From Naematelia aurantialba (Eukaryota > Basidiomycota > Tremellomycetes > Tremellales > Naemateliaceae), in contig JAKFAO010000009.1 of NCBI GenBank assembly GCA_021527695.1, positions 744,001 through 808,000 on the forward strand: 64,000 nt of DNA. The letters are read 5' to 3'. The position numbers and the translations under genes are program-made. The notes below the pieces were generated by a model, which saw only the letters and a list, made by a program, of their open reading frames with translations, was not told the DNA's origin and searched no databases. The stretch's first letter is position 1, and every line of letters begins with the position of its first letter. Positions 46,510-58,418 of this stretch are shown piece after piece.

Positions 46510-46679
46510 GGGTGGTAATGCACGGTGACGCGTAGATAGAAGAAAAGCACAGCTGTCAACATGCAGCTGTTCCAAAGATGCTCAGGAGTCGTCGCTGCAA
46601 TTGTCCCAATCAGACAGGTACATATTTACAAGATCCATTCCAAGTGGTCCAAGTCATCAACAGCCTTTCGGAAGTATTT

Positions 46680-47977
46680 CTACTGCGCGCTTCCATTGAG
46701 ACTACTAACTCCAACCGCTGCGTCACCTGCGTCTGCTTCTGCCTCCTCCTCCGCATCAGCCTGGTTCAAGAGCTCCTTTGCACGCTGTAAAGCAATCTTC
46801 GCCTCGTTTCCATAATGTTTCCCCCGTTTCTTCTGGAACTGTTCATGACGCGCCCTAGCTTCGGGATCCATATTCTCCTCATCGCTGTCATGAAACACCT
46901 CTTGTCCGGCGTTCGCAGCCGTGTTCGCTTGGGTGGCGCCGAGAGGGGCAGGGATCGTAGGTACTCCTTCACCCGGAACGGCAGGAGGGGTGCTGCTTGA
47001 TTGTCCTGGGCGAACGGGATGAGGTCGTGTTGGAAGGGAAAACGAGGCGGAGCGCGAGGACGACGTGGAGCTTGACGAGCGCCGAGCCATGTAGGGCGAA
47101 TCTGGCAGGCTGAGAAGTGTCAGAAACAATCATGACCACGGGCCTTAAACCGGTGTTTCAAGCTTTTGATTCCGCGCTGCCGGGTTGAACGATGGGGGGG
47201 AGGGGGCTCTAAGCTAGGGGCGCTGCAGGACATACCTGTTACGCGAGTCTGACCGGGGCGTACTAGGTGATGGAGGGGGTCTATCCGAGCGCAAGTCGAA
47301 CTCGGGCACATCTGTCGAAAATCAATATCAAGTTCGGATGATACCGCCAAAGGAGAGACGGCGCACCTCCAAGGACGACGTCGTTCTCCTCGTCGTATCG
47401 TACATACGGCGTCTTGGGCTCGGTAATCTTCCTAGATCGGGTCAGTTTCTCGCCACGGAACCGTCGGATATTAGCAGTACCACATACATGAGCGAGTCCT
47501 TCTGGATTTCCGTCTCGGCGAGGTTCTCCTCGTCCCACTTCAACCTGCCACATTATCAGCACATCCACAGATGTTAGAGAGCACAGTTGAGAGGATGGAG
47601 GAAGGAAGGAAATAAGAAACAGAGGGAGAGAAGGAAGGGAAGAAGACGAGAAGCGGGAGGGTAGAAGAAGGCGATGAAAAGAAGCGTGGAAAGGCGGAAA
47701 GTTAGGAAACCTGTACATACCGCTCGCCTTCCCGTTCCCGGTCCATATCAGTCTGTGGGCTGAGCATCCCCCCATCCTCCAGGATCAGACTGGGTCGCCT
47801 CAGTGGGTTCTTGAGGATGCCACGCGAAGGAGGCGGGCGGGACGACGACGGGACAGGCGGAGAGAGCATGTCATCTAGTGCCGGCGTGAGGTCGATCTCC
47901 TCTGGCGCCGTGGGCAGGTCAATATGGTTCGGGTGTGCGTGTGTCGAAGCGTAGGTCGGCTTGGATGGCGTAGGCAT
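46680..47977 (-). CDS. GLC8: Protein phosphatase inhibitor-2 (Glc8)
   Basis: Glc8/inhibitor-2 binds and regulates protein phosphatase 1. The start ATG at 47977 gives MPTPSKPTYASTHAH. The PP1-docking block RGILKNPLRRPS corresponds to the GILK motif of inhibitor-2; LKWDEENLAETEIQKDSLM and ITEPKTPYVRYDEENDVV are the central conserved block, where the Thr of KTPY is the GSK3/CDK-type phosphosite of the family. RHEQFQKKRGKHYGNEAKIA corresponds to the C-terminal helix that blocks the PP1 active site. Four or five exons. The C-terminal tail is acidic and ends LNGSAQ. It diverges from calnexin. Confidence 0.85.
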
Positions 47978-48349
47978 GTCTGCTATACTCGCTAGTGAGA
48001 AGAAGGTCGGGCGACGCAGCGGATGGTTATCTCTCCTACGATCACTTGGGACGGGTCAAGGAGCGTGGCCGAGTCTCTTTAAACGCTGCGGGGATAACGT
48101 CACCTAAGAGCCACACGCTTTGGGACTCGGAATATTACGTAAGTTGTACCCCTCTTGGGATAAAAACCAAGAATTCCCGGCAGCGAATAATCCTCCGCGC
48201 GACCTCCACCCTCCAAGTTCCACGTCGTTTGTTGCATCTGGCGAGTTCCATCAATCGATTCATTCTTCTCATCTGTTCGAAGTCCACCCCGAGTCTCATA
48301 CTCGCTCTCTTGCCTCTTTGTCAGCACAAGCTGAGAATTACGCATTAAA
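47978..48349. promoter_or_regulatory. Shared GLC8/calnexin promoter region
   Basis: 372 nt between divergent starts. CCACACGCTTTGG and CCACGTCG near 48110-48225 could be stress elements, but this is a guess from motif shape. Confidence 0.35.
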
Positions 48350-50809
48350 ATGAAGGCACAGAACGTCGCTTCGGCCGCTGGGGCTGGTGCGCTCATCATG
48401 GCTGCTTCTGCCGCGGCTGAGCAGTCCGAGTTCAAGGTAAGTCGGCGCCACGTTTGTGCCTCTATATCACCAAACTCTTCTTCTGCCTGTATCTACTTTC
48501 CACCTCAACTATCATGACTCCGTGGTCGCTCGACTATCATAACACCTTGGTCATTATCTCACTGAAGAGCCGTGTGGCTGATCGAACGCCCTAGCCGACC
48601 ACCCTCACCGCCGAGTTCATCGAGCAATTTACCACCTCGATTCCCGAGTCTCGCTGGACGATCTCGCAAGCCACCAAGCAGACACCTGTCGGTGACGAGA
48701 CGTTCAGCTATGTGGGGACCTGGGCCATCGAGGAACCAGAGGTTTTCCCGGGCATTCCCGGGGACAAAGGCCTCGTGTTGAGTGAGTAAAGGGATCCTTT
48801 GTTGTCATCGTGGCGATCTGAGCAGACGAGCCTCCGCCTCCCCCCTGCTCTCGTACTCCGCATTGCACCTCCTACTCCACAATTGTTGAACACTGTTGCA
48901 AAAAGACTCGCAGTCCCACGCCCTTACTACTGCAAGCAGGCTAGTCGCTGACATTGCACAGAAACCAAGGCAGCCCACCATGCCATTTCCACTCTCTTCC
49001 CCGAGCCTATCGACCCCGCCGGCAAGCCCTTGGTCGTGCAGTACGAAGTCAAGTTGCAGAAAGGGCTCGAATGTGGCGGTGCCTACATCAAGCTTCTCAC
49101 CGAGGACGATGCTACGGGTCTGAGGAATGGCGAGGAGTACACCGACAAGGCGAGTCTCTCGGTCCTTGCCTAGTACCACTGCTCACCTGCTGTAGACGCC
49201 TTTCACCATCATGTTTGGTCCTGACAAGTGCGGCTCGACCAACAAGGTCCACTTCATCTTCCGACATCAGAACCCGATCACTGGCGAGTGGGAAGAGAAG
49301 CATCTCAAGAACCCACCTACTCCTAAGATCACCAAGACTACCGCGTTGTACACTCTGATTGTCGAGTTAGTCTACATGATTCTGAAAGTGGCTTGCTTTA
49401 TGAGCTGAACTATCTCAGACCCGATCAGACTTTCAAAATCTTAATCAATAACCAGGTTGCCAAGACCGGAAGTCTTCTAGAAGACTTCTCCCCTGCTGTC
49501 AACCCTCCCAAGGAGATCGGTGCGTCTCACGGCGTGTACAGTGGAAATAGCTAATAAGCTGTCCAGACGATCCCGAGGATTTCAAGCCAGAGTCTTGGGT
49601 TGATGTGTCCGAGATCGACGATGTCAACGCTGTCAAGGTAGGTCTTCGGTCGTCAACGCGAGATCGGAACAGAGGCTCACACTAGCATAGCCAGATGACT
49701 GGGACGAGGAGGCACCGCTCATGATTACCGATCATTCGGTGTCGAAACCCGCCGACTGGCTGGAAGACGAACCGGAGATGATCCCAGACCCTGAGGCGGA
49801 GAAACCAGAGGAATGGGACGTCAGTGACATCTCATCATGTATGATGTATGAGCTGAGAGCTGATGTTGCGTAGGATGAGGAGGACGGTGACTGGATCGCT
49901 CCTCTCGTCCCGAACCCGAAGTGCGAGGAGGCCGCGGGATGTGGACCTTGGAGCCAGCCAAAGGTCAAGAACCCAAATTACAAGGTTAGTCGTGTTGCTG
50001 GACAGTATCCTATGAGTATGTCTGACGCATCTCAAAGGGCAAGTGGACCATTCCCAAGATCCCCAACCCCGACTACAAGGGACCTTGGGCGGCTGCCAAG
50101 ATTCCCAACCCCGCATTCTTCGAGGACCTCACTCCCTCCGACTTCACCAAGATTGCTGGTATCGGGATTGAGCTGTGGACCATGACCGAGGATATTTTGT
50201 GTGAGTCGTCACCCAAGGAGTGGAATCAGAGCTGAGAATTGATCAGTCGATAACATCTTTATTGGCCATGACCCTGAAACGGCCGAGAAGTTCGCCAAAG
50301 AGACCTATTCTGTCAAGAAGGCAATCGAGAAGGAGGCCGAGGGCAGTCTGGAGGACGAAGACGAGGAGCCTTCCACCTTGGTTGACAAGATCAAGTTGAG
50401 GGTGTACGAATTCATTCGTAAGTTTTGCTATATTTCACAGTGCGACGGCTGCTAATGATTCAAAGAACTGGCTGGTTTCGACGTGACGCAGGCTGTCAAG
50501 CAGATGCCTGACGTGGCTGCTGGTCTGGCTGCCGCGGCGTTTACCCTGCTCGGCATGCTCTTGGCGCTGTTCGGTCTTATCGGATCCAAACCGACTTCTG
50601 TAAGCCCGACATTGAGACAGTATACTTGGTCTGACACTTGCTAGGTTCAGAAGTCTACGACTGTCAAAGCTACACCTGCACCGGTGGCGGACAAGCCAAT
50701 TTCGGACGCGACGGAGATTGCGCCGGTGGCTAGTGCCGGGGAGGAAAAGGCGGCTTTGGAAGAAGCCACCGCGACGAGGAAACGTACGACCCGCTCGGCG
50801 AAGGAATAA
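48350..50809 (+). CDS. CNE1: Calnexin, ER lectin chaperone
   Basis: Type I ER membrane chaperone that binds monoglucosylated N-glycans. The start ATG at 48350 gives [19 protein letters not shown], a signal peptide with AAAEQ cleavage context. Lectin-domain segments: [54 protein letters not shown]. The P-domain has motif-1 repeats ([41 protein letters not shown]) and motif-2 repeats ([26 protein letters not shown]). [17 protein letters not shown] and a membrane helix [20 protein letters not shown] follow. The cytosolic tail ends [10 protein letters not shown]. About twelve exons; stop TAA at 50807-50809. Length near 560 aa. Confidence 0.95.
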
Positions 50810-51447
50810 GTCGCCTCGATCTACCGGAGATGACGGCGGCTCGACGGGAGGCAGGATGTCTTGGAGACTTTGTGGGTGGGCGCTTGGAGTAACCTCATAT
50901 GGAGTGGGATGCGGGGGATCGATGGAAGTAGTAGGAGGCTATAAGCATGCAGTGTCGATGAAGTGCTTTTCATACTATGCATTTCTCGTGACGTCCCTGG
51001 GACGACATTTCGGATGGCATGACCACCTAGAGGATGTCATGCACACAGTGTTACGGGCTGCGGTAACTGGATACAACGTTGTACGTTGTCTGCAGAGCCG
51101 ATGAACATTCATTGATCCTCATGTTGGGCAAATCTGCGGGGCTACCCAAGATACGTCCCCTCCGTGGAGCGTCATGTGAAAAAGATTAGCACTACTGTCA
51201 CGACACTAAGGTTTCCCATGAGAAGTGCTGATGAAGAGATTCAAAGACTTCGTCTGGTGTCTCGCCTGCCCCTGGACGAAGCCCCAGGCATCGAGTGAGC
51301 CAAGCCTCGCCGTCTTCACCTTCCTGGCGCGAGGGTGCTAACAGCATTGACTTACGTGGTGTATCAGAAGCTATCCGTATGAGCGTTTCGTACAGGATCT
51401 AAACTGACGTTGCCGGGATGTACAGTATGTAGGTGGGAGGGCTGAAA
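50810..51447. other. Convergent intergenic region, calnexin / F-box-like gene 5
   Basis: 638 nt with no recognisable gene. Confidence 0.4.
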
Positions 51448-52701
51448 TCAAGACGTACTGTGCGAGATGGAGAACTGTACGTCTTCGACCAGTCTGACAA
51501 GCCAAAGACTGGGTATCTTATCCATGTATTCGTTCGCGATGGTGCCTGTGGCTGGTTCTGAAACGACCTTGTAACCTGTTGGCGGATCGGGGCCGAGTGA
51601 GCTGGGGTGGCGCACGAACATCCAGTGGGTTCTGTAGACATTGAGAACAGGTAGAGCGGAAGATCGGTTCCTCCCGCTGCTCCCCCCGCTATCCTGGGTG
51701 CGTCGATGATCTACCAATCTGCCGAGGGACGCTTTGTAGAGAGTCTGCATGTCGCTTTCTTCTGGGCATGCACGAACGACATCCATCAGGCAGTCGACCA
51801 CCGACACGTTGTCTGGGATCTCGGCGACCACCGGACGGTTGTCTGAGCTCCGGCAAAAGCGCTCAAGCCCCATACCCAGCGTCAGTCGAGACAGGTTGTT
51901 CAGCGCCCCGGCCACGCGAAGCACCTCGTGTGGCTTTCCTGGGACCATCATGTACAAAGGAAGAAAAGTACCTCTTCGGGGGTTGAAGGGCCGCGCTAGG
52001 GTTCCTCCGAGGTACAAGCGCTCGGCTGAGCAGGCGGCAAAGAAGCGCTCAAGCTGGGGGAAAAATTCCGTTTGACTTGGTTTGCGCGTCCGCTTGTCTG
52101 GCACCTAGTCAGCGAGCCAGCGCGATCAGCGTGCCCCCACGCCTCACGCCTCTGGGTCGACGCGTATGGCGAAACTCGTCAACTCACACGGCAGCATGCT
52201 CTTCCGGGTGACAGTACCAGTATAAGTCAAAGGTTCCGGTCCAAAGGTGTGTGTGAGAAGCACCGTGCTCACATGCGGCAAGACTGGGAGCTGGGAGATA
52301 CGTGCACCCGGTTTCAAGATGAGACCGCTCACGGCCTCGCGTATCTGGCCAAGCTGCCGGATTGGCCGTTTGTTATTGGATCGGACGACAACGGAGAAAC
52401 GCTGGAACTCTACGGGCACTGAGCTTCGGAGCGTACGGCTCACCTGGCTCAGGCGCCGATTCCCCCGGTAATCCAGCCATTGCGTGATTTCAAGGATGAT
52501 ATCCAACGGACAGCTCTCTAACGCAGACAGCTGCCGGGCCCTGGTCGAAGGGAAAAAATCGAGTTCCGTTCCACCCGTGGTGGAAGCGAATTGTGTTCTC
52601 CTGGAACTCACATTGTCTGCGTCCGCCATCGCCCACGTCGAGCAACAGACCGAGCCCCTGACGTTCCGCAGCACATCGACCAAATGCTGGTACACGCTCA
52701 T
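51448..52701 (-). CDS. F-box-like protein, second subfamily, copy 5
   Basis: Exons 52701-52188 and 52097-51448 close in frame (phase 1) across a 90-nt intron and encode 387 aa; a start at 52632 would give 364 aa. The F-box-like segment is ESCPLDIILEITQWLDYRG then RLSQVSRTLRSSVPVEF. The C-terminal half has FAACSAERLYLGG, MQTLYKASLGRLVDHR, LNVYRTHWMFV and a PPTGYKVVSE turn. This resembles the INxYDP...PPGF blocks of the left array at low similarity and is clearly closer to gene 6. Function inferred as an SCF receptor; substrate unknown. Confidence 0.6.
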
Positions 52702-53653
52702 AGTTGCTAGATGGAACTGACTGAGTATCAGGCAGGTGCAGATAGGGAGCTTAGGATGAATGCCCAGCTGGCTGCTGTGACATGGAAACAGACAACGAGG
52801 ATATGCGCGGAAATAACTCTAGGGCTTCTTGGCGAGACGTGCCACCAGACGCTCCTTTTCACTACGTCAACCTAGGCCTCGTAAAGGAGCGGCAAGTACT
52901 ACTCCCTTCGTAATGCGCTTACTTGCGTTTGCTTGGAACGTGTCAGACTGGCAAAACAAGTTGCGCCGCGGTGAGTACGAGTGGCGAAAGCTGCCGATTC
53001 TCGTCTTCTAGTGACGTTGCAGCACATTTTGGTCCCAGCAGTCTGGCGGCCATGGAACACTCGTAGAGGGAATGAATGATTTCTGCAGAAACCGCTCGGG
53101 CTGAGAACCTCCACCTGTCGGACATGGAAACATGAGGCAAAGGCATGCTGACACATTTGGTTAGGAGAGACAGCGCACGGACACCAGTACAATTACAATA
53201 TTCAAAGAACACCGTGCTCCTGAAGATAGTGATCGACCGCTCCCAGTCCAGCATATTTGGGTGCTGGGACCCTCGGTTGGTGGATCTTATCAAGCACAAT
53301 TCCGAGACCTGCATGGCTTCGACAATAGGCTGGACTTCTCTGCTCGTCGTGTCTGTCTACAGCGCTAACGCAAGGCCCCCTCCTAAATGGAGAGTACCCG
53401 CAAACTTGCTCACTGTTTGCTCACATTGATGCGTCCCCTGTGGACTCGGGGTGGAGGGCTTCCTGCAATTGCTGCAATTTCATTTTACGGTTCGGGAAAC
53501 TGCTCTTGCTCCGTTGAAACCACTGACGGCCGTCTTCGCCCTCCCGAAGCGCGGGGGCAATGAGAAGTCCGGACCGCGACGGGTCGGGAGCTGCGTGAGG
53601 TCAGCTATGGATGTCTCATCTGCATTGGGGACGACGATACATGCGCAGGTCCG
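52702..53653. other. Intergenic region between F-box-like genes 5 and 6
   Basis: 952 nt. Several short frames exist but none resembles an F-box paralogue or other domain. Confidence 0.4.
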
Positions 53654-54784
53654 TCAGCCCACGGACGACTCACCGTCCAGACTGGGAGTCAAGCCGTGCT
53701 TGAGCATTCTGATGTGCCAAAGATTGGGTATTTTCTGCGCACTCGTGGCGACGGTCGTTTCATCTACGCGCGTGTAGCCTAGGGGCGGGCCGACAGCAGA
53801 GCGATTTGCGCGAGTTTCGATGTATATCGGATGGATGTTGTGTATGTTGACAACCGGAGGCGGCGGGGGCGTGTCGGTCGGGTTCCGGCTGTCGACGCCG
53901 ACGCCCCGCCCCCTTTGGCCGTGTCGGTAACTCATGAACCTTCCCAGCGAGGTCTCGTAGAGCTCGAACAATCCTTCCTCGATGTTGTAGACTCGTTGCA
54001 GGCAGTCGATGGTCGCGACGCCGTCTGGGACGTAGAGGGGCTCTTGGCGGTGTCTCGGGCCGTCGCAGAACTCTGGAAGCGTCATTTCCAGCGATATCCG
54101 CGTGAGCTTGGGCATGGCACTTGCGGTGTGGAGCAGCGCGTTCGGGTAAGACTTCATGTAGAGCGGACGAGCGGGCGCAGACGACTCCCTGCAGATGAAC
54201 AGGCGCTCGGCAGGGCAGGTCCGAAAGAAGCGCCCCAGCTCGTCAAAGCTTGCAGTGTAGTCGATTTCTGGCGTGGGGCCGATCTCAGCCGTAACCGGGT
54301 TTCCGAACATGATCGCCTCGCCCAACATACTCGTGGGTCCGCTCCAAAAAAATGGCCCGAAAGTCGCGTCGATAATCACCATGCTCAGGTTCTCCATGAC
54401 CGGGACCTCCGACAGAGGCGCGCCCTCACTGAGCCGCAGGTGTCTGACGCGGGGTCGCAGAGCGTCATCGCTGAGCTCCGACATACGCGACCGCGACCGG
54501 TAGCTCACATTGATCGCGAGGTGCCCGAAATCCTCGGGTAAGCTGCCTCGCAGCGTAGAGCTGGTATTGTACAGAGCCCGCTTCTGAGACCTGTTCAACC
54601 ATTTCCCTAGTTCGACCATCACATCGTAGGGTAAGCTTTGCAACGGGGCCGGAGCAGTCGACGCCGGGACAGACGTGGCCGCTGTCTCCTCGCTGGCGAG
54701 AGCATCGGGCCTTCTCGTCGCCCTTGGCTCTGCCAGCAAAGTACCAGTGATGCCACCCATCATTTCCAGGCCGCTCGACCACAT
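53654..54784 (-). CDS. F-box-like protein, second subfamily, copy 6
   Basis: One uninterrupted frame of 376 aa from the ATG at 54784. The F-box-like segment is LQSLPYDVMVELGKWLNRSQ then ALYNTSSTLRGSLPEDF. The ligand half has FFRTCPAERLFICRE, LFELYETSLGRFMSYRH and VVNIHNIHPIYIETR with a PPLGYTRVDE turn and a final IPNLWHIRMLKHGL, all matching copy 5 (IPSLWLVRLVEDV). Copy 5 has an intron between the membrane-distal blocks (after SMLP) whereas this copy reads through, so one of them gained or lost it. Role inferred as an SCF receptor. Confidence 0.6.
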   Translation of the reverse strand: MWSSGLEMMGGITGTLLAEPRATRRPDALASEETAATSVPASTAPAPLQSLPYDVMVELGKWLNRSQKRALYNTSSTLRGSLPEDFGHLAINVSYRSRSRMSELSDDALRPRVRHLRLSEGAPLSEVPVMENLSMVIIDATFGPFFWSGPTSMLGEAIMFGNPVTAEIGPTPEIDYTASFDELGRFFRTCPAERLFICRESSAPARPLYMKSYPNALLHTASAMPKLTRISLEMTLPEFCDGPRHRQEPLYVPDGVATIDCLQRVYNIEEGLFELYETSLGRFMSYRHGQRGRGVGVDSRNPTDTPPPPPVVNIHNIHPIYIETRANRSAVGPPLGYTRVDETTVATSAQKIPNLWHIRMLKHGLTPSLDGESSVG

Positions 54785-55110
54785 GTCCAGGTACAGACTC
54801 GTCGTTGTAAGGGATCTACTCGACGAGGATTGTCTTGCAAAATCAGAACGGGATGAGGACGAGGAGCTGAGACGAGCGTCTTATAACGCTTGCGGGTCTG
54901 CTATTGCTCCCGCCTCGTCTCGTCTTCTCAACGGCCAAAGGAGATGCACACCATCGTTGCATGCAGCACAAAGCAAAGGCCGCGCGAGTAAACGAGTGGC
55001 AGAAGCACGTCTAAATCTTGAAGATACGGCACATATGCATGCAACAACCGTTTTGTGCGCGACGACCAAAGTCTTTCCAGTGTCGCCCTTTTCGCCTCGT
55101 CCGTGCACCG
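54785..55110. other. Intergenic region, F-box-like gene 6 / KEX1
   Basis: 326 nt upstream of F-box-like gene 6 and downstream of KEX1; nothing recognisable. Confidence 0.4.
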
Positions 55111-57900
55111 TCACCGGTCGTCGTCTTCATCACCCAGGCTGAAAACCGACTCACTGCCGCCCTCGCCAGCTTCCAAAGCTCTTTCCTTGCCTTTCCGACT
55201 CGCTGCCCTGGTCAATCCTTTGCGCACATCTTTGTACCCTGCATCATCGAGCTCGTACTCCTCTCCCGGCGGACCAGCGCCGAGCGGCACACGTTCCATG
55301 GCATCCTCGTCCTCGCGGGGGAGGTTAAGCACGCCTCCGCGTTTCATGCGTAAATGCGCACGACGCCGAAAGTAAAAGTACAGCGCCACGATGGACAGCA
55401 GGATGAGAAGGATCACAAAGGCTGATACGGCGTTGTACCACGCTATGTGCAGAATGGCGTCAGCATCAGCTTCCACCGGTGCCATTCATCCGTCGAGGCT
55501 GCTGGAGGACGACCCACCTTCCCAATCTGTATCGCCACCTTTAAGAAGTGGTATACCCGGAGCAACCGCCGACACGACGCCGACTGACACCCTATCCAAG
55601 CTGCCTATTCTCGATTTCGAACTCGCTGCAATCCCGGGAACGAGCGACATGTCAACGTCCATGAAGCGGAGAATCATGTCGTTGGAGACGTGCGGGACAT
55701 CGAATCCGACCATGTGTGAGGAATCATACACCTGCACGTCATAAGCGATCTCCTCGATTCTGATGCAGGCCCCCGTGAAGGGTATGGCGGTAGCAGCACC
55801 TACTTTTGCAAAGGTCAAATTCCGCGACGTCTGCCAATCTCCCACCCGCGTATCATTCAGGTACCAGCCATGCACCGTCGCATTCTAGAGCATGCTATTA
55901 GGAGCTATCATTCAAACGACTTGACTGGGCAAACTCACCGCCATGCCTACCTCTCCATCCCACTCGAGGGCATCCACCATCCTTTGCAGTCCCTTGTAAT
56001 TGCATATCAAATCCTCCGCACCGGCGAACATGAGCACGTGGACACCTCGTTCCAAGATGGATGGCAGATATGCCACAGCTGCTGGTGAGTGGCGCAGATA
56101 CAATTCTGATGCCACCTTGTTGTCACATTCCACCCATGCTGTTTCTTTCGAAGTGGCATGGAGGGCAGAAACAACGTCGTCTCTCTAAAGAACCATCAAC
56201 ATTGTGGCTGTCGGCCGTTGACTTACTCGCAAGAACGAGTATACGTCAGGCAAGTCGGGCGGCCAGTTCATCCCGCAAGCTGGCCAGTCATCGACTAAGC
56301 GGACGTCGTACACATTCATGCACACTTTCTTGCCATTCAATCTGCTCATCAACCGAATGCTGCGCGTTTCGAGGCGGGATCACTCACTCCTGGGTGTAAG
56401 GGGCCGACACAGCATTCATTACTTCGCCGCAGTTGTCCAGATTGATCGGCATATTCATTGGATCACTGTACTCCGCTAAAGATGCTTGGCATTTCTCTAG
56501 GGCATCATTGGCATGTTCCAGCTCCTACACCAGGTAAGTCACTTGGCAACGATAGACTCAACTGAAGCTTCTCAACGTACCGGTGTATCTGGCTTCAAAA
56601 GGCCCTTTTCAAGTGCGAAATCGACGTATCCAGGGTACTGCTCCTTTGGGTCGATCCAGCCGTTTCCTATGGCCATTCCAACGAGGTTCAGATGTGGTAA
56701 TGAAGACGTCTTCAGGAGGGCGTCGACTTCAGGGCTGTGTCAACGGCAAACTCTCGATGAAAGCCGGACTCACCGAAATAGGGAATATATTGTCCTGCGA
56801 AGGATTCTCCAGCCAGATATGTCTAGTGAGATTTCAGTCTCCTAAGGTCACAGAACGGGGAAGGTCACATACGTCGAGTCCTTGGAGTTCGGGGAAGATT
56901 GAGTAGAAGTTGACGAGAAATTTGATGAGGTGTTGTGAGCCCTGCGTATGTGTCAGCAAGTCATATGCCCCCCGGAGTAGCGGCAGCTCTCACTTGATCT
57001 AGCTCATGAAGGTATCCGTTTGTTGGGACATATGATAAACCGGTTCCTGGGGGTTGATCGACTGAAGATGCATCAGTCAGGCTGTACCTTGCAGAACTGC
57101 CGGTAACGCCAGCTCTTCATGCTATGCAGATTTCCAAGCAACCTCAGTACGGTCCCCTTCCTATCCAAACGCCCATTCACTTCGGACTCACTGAACACGA
57201 TAGTCGCAAACTCCTCCCAGCCCCCATCCACGAGCTGCAGCTCCACCTTGCCCGACTGTGTTTGCTCCGCAGGCACCGTGCGGAAAGGTCCGACCTCCAT
57301 CAAGGAGCCGTCAAAAGAAGAGCATCCCGGACCGCCCTGCGATCCGAGTGTCAGTGCCACCACTCTGAAACCTGCAATGACGGACGAGGATGTTGCTAGC
57401 TCCGACCCGAACAGCTTTGGCTGGGGAGGTGCAGAAGGATAGGTGGGTAGGATTGGTGCCACAGTGGATGAGACGCACGTTGAACCAGAAGATCACTCGT
57501 TGCTTCCCTGCGCTCCGCCGAGCTTTGGCCATCATAAAGCTTGACTCTGTCAGATCCTGGCTGAAATATTGTTTGTAGGCGAGGGAAAGAGCTGTGCAGC
57601 TGCGAAGGAGTGGAAAGGATGGGGGCGGTCGTGGCTACTACGGAGGAGGGGAGATCCAGACGTACAAAATCTGCGCATCACGACCTGTATCTCCATCGCC
57701 TCCGCCCCTGCCTTCGCCGGGATACGAGGGCAGCGACCCAGCATACAGCGTGAGGGGGTGGCTATGAAGTTCAGCGATACTGAGACGCAGGAACGACGGT
57801 TTGGCAGCATGGGAAACGTAGAGATAGATAACGACATACGTTGGATGGCTGGCGAGGTCCGGCAGGCCAGGGAGGGACGGGACAAACAGCTCAGCAGTCG
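55111..57900 (-). CDS. KEX1: KEX1-type serine carboxypeptidase
   Basis: Golgi carboxypeptidase that trims C-terminal Lys/Arg from pro-proteins such as mating pheromones. N-terminal block [14 protein letters not shown] then [21 protein letters not shown] and [38 protein letters not shown]; nucleophile [13 protein letters not shown]; acid [15 protein letters not shown]; and His in [15 protein letters not shown]. All three catalytic residues are present. After a spliced Asp-Trp-Glu a membrane helix follows ([19 protein letters not shown]) and an acidic cytosolic tail ending DEDDDR. An in-frame TGA at 55486 is removed by a 75-nt intron (55517-55443) that joins WE to AWYNAV in phase 1. The signal peptide was not found; candidate upstream exons run to about 58160, so the true start is uncertain. 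Confidence 0.85.
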
Positions 57901-58418
57901 TTGGGAGATCTATAGCTATCTCAGCGTCGCTTCATCCCTTTCTTCCTGTAGCTGTCTCGTCTCGAGACCCTGGGAGCGCAGGAGCACGCACTTGAGTCTG
58001 GCGTCTGGCGCTCTTGATGATCACTTCCTGTGACAAGGTATCAGCTTGTAAAGCATCGTCGTACATGATGCTGTCAAAGAAAGAAGTGAATGGGTAGTGG
58101 ACGCACCTGATGTTGCCCGCCTCGAGGAGCCTTCTGCCTCGTTTATCGGCGTGGACGGTTGCCGGCGGTGAACCTGGGCACGAGCGTCCATCTCGCGCGA
58201 CCAGACCGGTAAGCCCTCTGTGAACCTACGCAGCTGCTCCTCCTGTCGTGACGAGCAATAGTAGAAGGACAGCGCGCCGTGGGTATTCGTCCACTGTGTG
58301 TGACACGTGGTCTACACGTTGACCGCGTGTTTCAGCAGATCGTCGGTACAATTTCCGCGACCGAGCATGCATCTATAGCAGCGACCACTGCCGACCCAAT
58401 GCCCTGCTGCATACCGGC

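Noticed and set aside
55111..55485. Independent small membrane protein downstream of KEX1
   Set aside because: The hydrophobic helix and acidic tail are the normal C-terminus of KEX1 and join in phase 1 through a 75-nt intron that removes the stop.
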